Virus record (IMG/VR): IMGVR_UViG_3300030098_001825
Span: 1-37,750 of that record
Strand: one strand, 5' to 3'
Origin: a virus
DNA: 37,750 nucleotides
Shown: positions 36,267-37,750 of the stretch, in pieces
Position numbering within the stretch: the first letter of the stretch is position 1
Layout: each line of letters begins with the position of its first letter
Notes under the pieces: generated by a model
Databases searched by the model: none
Told to the model about the DNA's origin: nothing
What the model saw: only the letters and a program-made list of their open reading frames with translations
Translations under genes and position numbers: made by a program

Positions 36267-36551
36267 ATGGCTAAAGAATTAAATGAAGAAACAGCGTTTA
36301 ACGTAAGTATAAAAACATTAATTGGAATAGGTTTTGCAATAGCTACAGTAGTAGGTATGTGGTTTGCTTTACAAGCAGATATAGAAGAGGCTAAAGCTTT
36401 ACCGGTTATACCGCCAGATGAAGTTACTAGAATGGAGTTTGATATGAAAGATCAAATGATACGCAACACAATCATGACCACACAAGAAGATGTTGGTGAA
36501 ATCAAAGAAGATATTAAGCGTATTGAAGAAAAAATAGACCAACTAAGATGA
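36267..36551 (+). CDS. Small membrane protein with C-terminal coiled coil
   Basis: A 94-residue protein with one membrane segment at about 14-36 (VSIKTLIGIGFAIATVVGMW) and a charged, heptad-patterned helix at 55-94 (QEDVGEIKEDIKRIEEKIDQ). This arrangement resembles small phage membrane proteins near lysis genes, such as inner-membrane spanins or pinholin-like accessories, but no family motif settles it. Its stop overlaps the next start as ATGA (36548-36551), coupling it to a membrane-anchored thioredoxin-like protein. It starts 29 bases after the giant gene. Confidence 0.65.
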   Translation: MAKELNEETAFNVSIKTLIGIGFAIATVVGMWFALQADIEEAKALPVIPPDEVTRMEFDMKDQMIRNTIMTTQEDVGEIKEDIKRIEEKIDQLR

Positions 36552-36904
36552 AACCTACAGGTAGAATATTCTTTACTTACCTGTTGATTATTATCTTCAT
36601 GTTAGTCGTTGGCCTTGCACAAGGTCAAATAACAGTTGTGCAGTTTAATGCTGAATGGAACTCAGAAAATACAGTAAAATGGTGTACATCTAAACAACTT
36701 TCAGACTGTAAAGTGTCTTACATAGATATAGGAAAAAATCCGAAAGCACAAAAAAAACACAGTGTTGTAGTTGTACCTACTATAATTATATTAAATAATG
36801 GAGAAGAAGTGAAACGTTATCAAGCTGATCTTAGTTTTAAAATTACAGCAAAAAGAGAAGACGTTCAAGAAATTATAGACGAACAATTAATGAGTGATTT
36901 TTAA
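36548..36904 (+). CDS. Exported thioredoxin-fold protein lacking the CxxC site
   Basis: A 118-residue protein. Residues 7-25 are a hydrophobic signal peptide or signal anchor (FFTYLLIIIFMLVVGLAQG). The following domain has thioredoxin layout: strand ITVVQFNAEW (28-37), then NSEN (38-41) exactly where WCxxC is expected, a strand VSYIDI, and VVVVPTIIILNNGEEVKRY (73-91) containing the conserved cis-Pro (P77) and the final hairpin. Two Cys remain, C46 and C54, but not in CxxC spacing. Classical disulfide exchange is therefore unlikely; binding of a partner, or use of the C46/C54 pair, is possible. It probably acts in the periplasm or at the envelope. Confidence 0.65.
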   Translation: MKPTGRIFFTYLLIIIFMLVVGLAQGQITVVQFNAEWNSENTVKWCTSKQLSDCKVSYIDIGKNPKAQKKHSVVVVPTIIILNNGEEVKRYQADLSFKITAKREDVQEIIDEQLMSDF

Positions 36905-36905
36905 A

Positions 36906-37750
36906 ATGAAGAAAATATTATTATTATTATTATTACCATTTACATTAATAGGCCAGAAACAAGTTATAGTACATTTAGAAACAGATAACTATCCAAGTGA
37001 AACATATTGGATATTAATGAAAGACTCTTTGTATGGGGACACAATAGCTAGCGTTCCAGCTGGATATTACGATTCTTCAAATTCATCTTATTCTGATACG
37101 TTATTATTAGCAGACACTGTGACTAATATAACGTTTTTAATGAGAGATACCTATGGAGATGGTATGAGTGGTAGTTTCTATTTGTCTATCTGTGATGATA
37201 CTATTATATCAGTTCCTACACCTAACTTTAGTAGTGGTATGTATTGGAATAGAATAGTTCCACAGTGTCTACCAAATCCTCCACCACTTGGACCATGTGT
37301 TCCAGCGATGGTAAATATAAATTTAGATCAATTTCCTCAAGAAACTTCTTGGGAAATAACAGATACAATGGGCAATATAATTACATCAGGAGGCCCATAT
37401 CCAAACGTTCCTGATTACGAACCCCAATATATTCCAGTTTGTCTACCTACAGGTGTTTTAAGGTTAACGATATTTGATACGTACGGCGACGGATTAGCTG
37501 GAAGTCTGTGGGGAGGACAAGACGGGTCTTACTACCTGATACAATGTGGAGATACCTTAGTAAATGGTAATGTTGCTAACTTTGGGACAGATTCCACTCA
37601 TACTTTTATATCAGATACCTGTGTTCCTCCACCACCTATACCGGGCTGTATGGATGAAAATTACATTGAATTTAATCCAGCAGCCACAGTAAACGATAGT
37701 AGCTGTGCTACTTTAAAAATATATGGTTGTATTGATAGTACAATGTTTAA
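36906..37750 (+). CDS. Secreted repeat protein of Bacteroidota type (3' end outside window)
   Basis: Reading from ATG at 36906, one base after the previous stop, the frame is open to the last base (281 codons, no stop). It starts with a signal peptide (MKKILLLLLLPFTLIG, encoded by six consecutive TTA codons at 36918-36935). Two related beta domains follow, each containing the element DTYGDG(M/L)xGS at 81-90 and 191-200 and short Cys-containing segments. From residue 247 comes GCMDENYIEFNPAATVNDSS closed by C267, then a second copy begins at G274-C275 (GCIDSTMF) and is cut by the window end. GC...N-P-A-A-T...SC repeats are familiar in exported proteins of marine Bacteroidota. An adhesive or surface role is likely; no enzyme motif is seen. 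Confidence 0.8.
   Translation, partial: MKKILLLLLLPFTLIGQKQVIVHLETDNYPSETYWILMKDSLYGDTIASVPAGYYDSSNSSYSDTLLLADTVTNITFLMRDTYGDGMSGSFYLSICDDTIISVPTPNFSSGMYWNRIVPQCLPNPPPLGPCVPAMVNINLDQFPQETSWEITDTMGNIITSGGPYPNVPDYEPQYIPVCLPTGVLRLTIFDTYGDGLAGSLWGGQDGSYYLIQCGDTLVNGNVANFGTDSTHTFISDTCVPPPPIPGCMDENYIEFNPAATVNDSSCATLKIYGCIDSTMF

Noticed and set aside
36267-36904. Confident i-spanin/o-spanin assignment for the 94- and 118-residue membrane proteins
   Set aside because: The overlapping order is suggestive, but the second protein has a thioredoxin-like domain rather than a lipoprotein signal and Pro-rich stalk.
1-37750. tRNA genes, CRISPR arrays, insertion sequences, integrase or replication genes
   Set aside because: No cloverleaf-like non-coding stretch, spaced repeats, transposase motif or inverted terminal repeats were found; the coding density leaves almost no room for them.

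Overview
The window is a contiguous piece of the late (virion) region of a tailed bacteriophage, most likely a short-tailed (podovirus-type) phage of a marine or aquatic Bacteroidota host. Supporting observations: every credible gene is on the + strand; genes are packed with 1-11 base overlaps or very short gaps; the DNA is strongly AT-rich; starts have A/T-only leaders instead of Shine-Dalgarno sites, as in Bacteroidota; and the last gene encodes a secreted protein with a GC...SC repeat of a kind I associate with marine Bacteroidota. The order terminase - portal - scaffold - capsid - ring proteins - nozzle - giant internal protein, with no tape measure, sheath or tube gene, fits a podovirus related to crAss-like and Cellulophaga-type phages. 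That placement is an inference without a database search.

Layout. 1-2436: tail of an upstream gene, an unknown 671-residue protein and a small HExxH metalloprotease-like protein. 2453-4686: 3TM-type holin, a beta-rich virion protein, two small unknown proteins and a GroES-like protein. 4619-12308: candidate small terminase, large terminase, portal, scaffold-like protein and major capsid protein, closed by a strong hairpin terminator. 12382-25667: an unknown capsid-adjacent gene followed by a second GC-rich hairpin, two ring/adaptor proteins, a very large nozzle protein and four further virion proteins, one ending in an S74-type autoprocessing chaperone. 25669-36237: one gene of 3522 codons (28% of the window) for a giant multidomain protein with an HExxH site, an HAD domain interrupted by a P-loop kinase, and membrane-like segments. 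36267-37750: three consecutive envelope-directed proteins, the last running off the window.

Together the genes cover DNA packaging, capsid assembly, the head-tail connector and nozzle, proteins probably carried in the virion, and envelope functions. No replication, integration, tRNA, CRISPR or IS sequence is visible, and no intergenic stretch exceeds about 75 bases.

The most unusual points are the kinase nested inside an HAD domain in the giant protein, a short N-terminal S/T-P-L/A motif shared by four candidate virion proteins, a thioredoxin fold whose CxxC is replaced by NSEN, beta-rich insertions in a ring protein and the nozzle, and the host-like secreted repeat protein.
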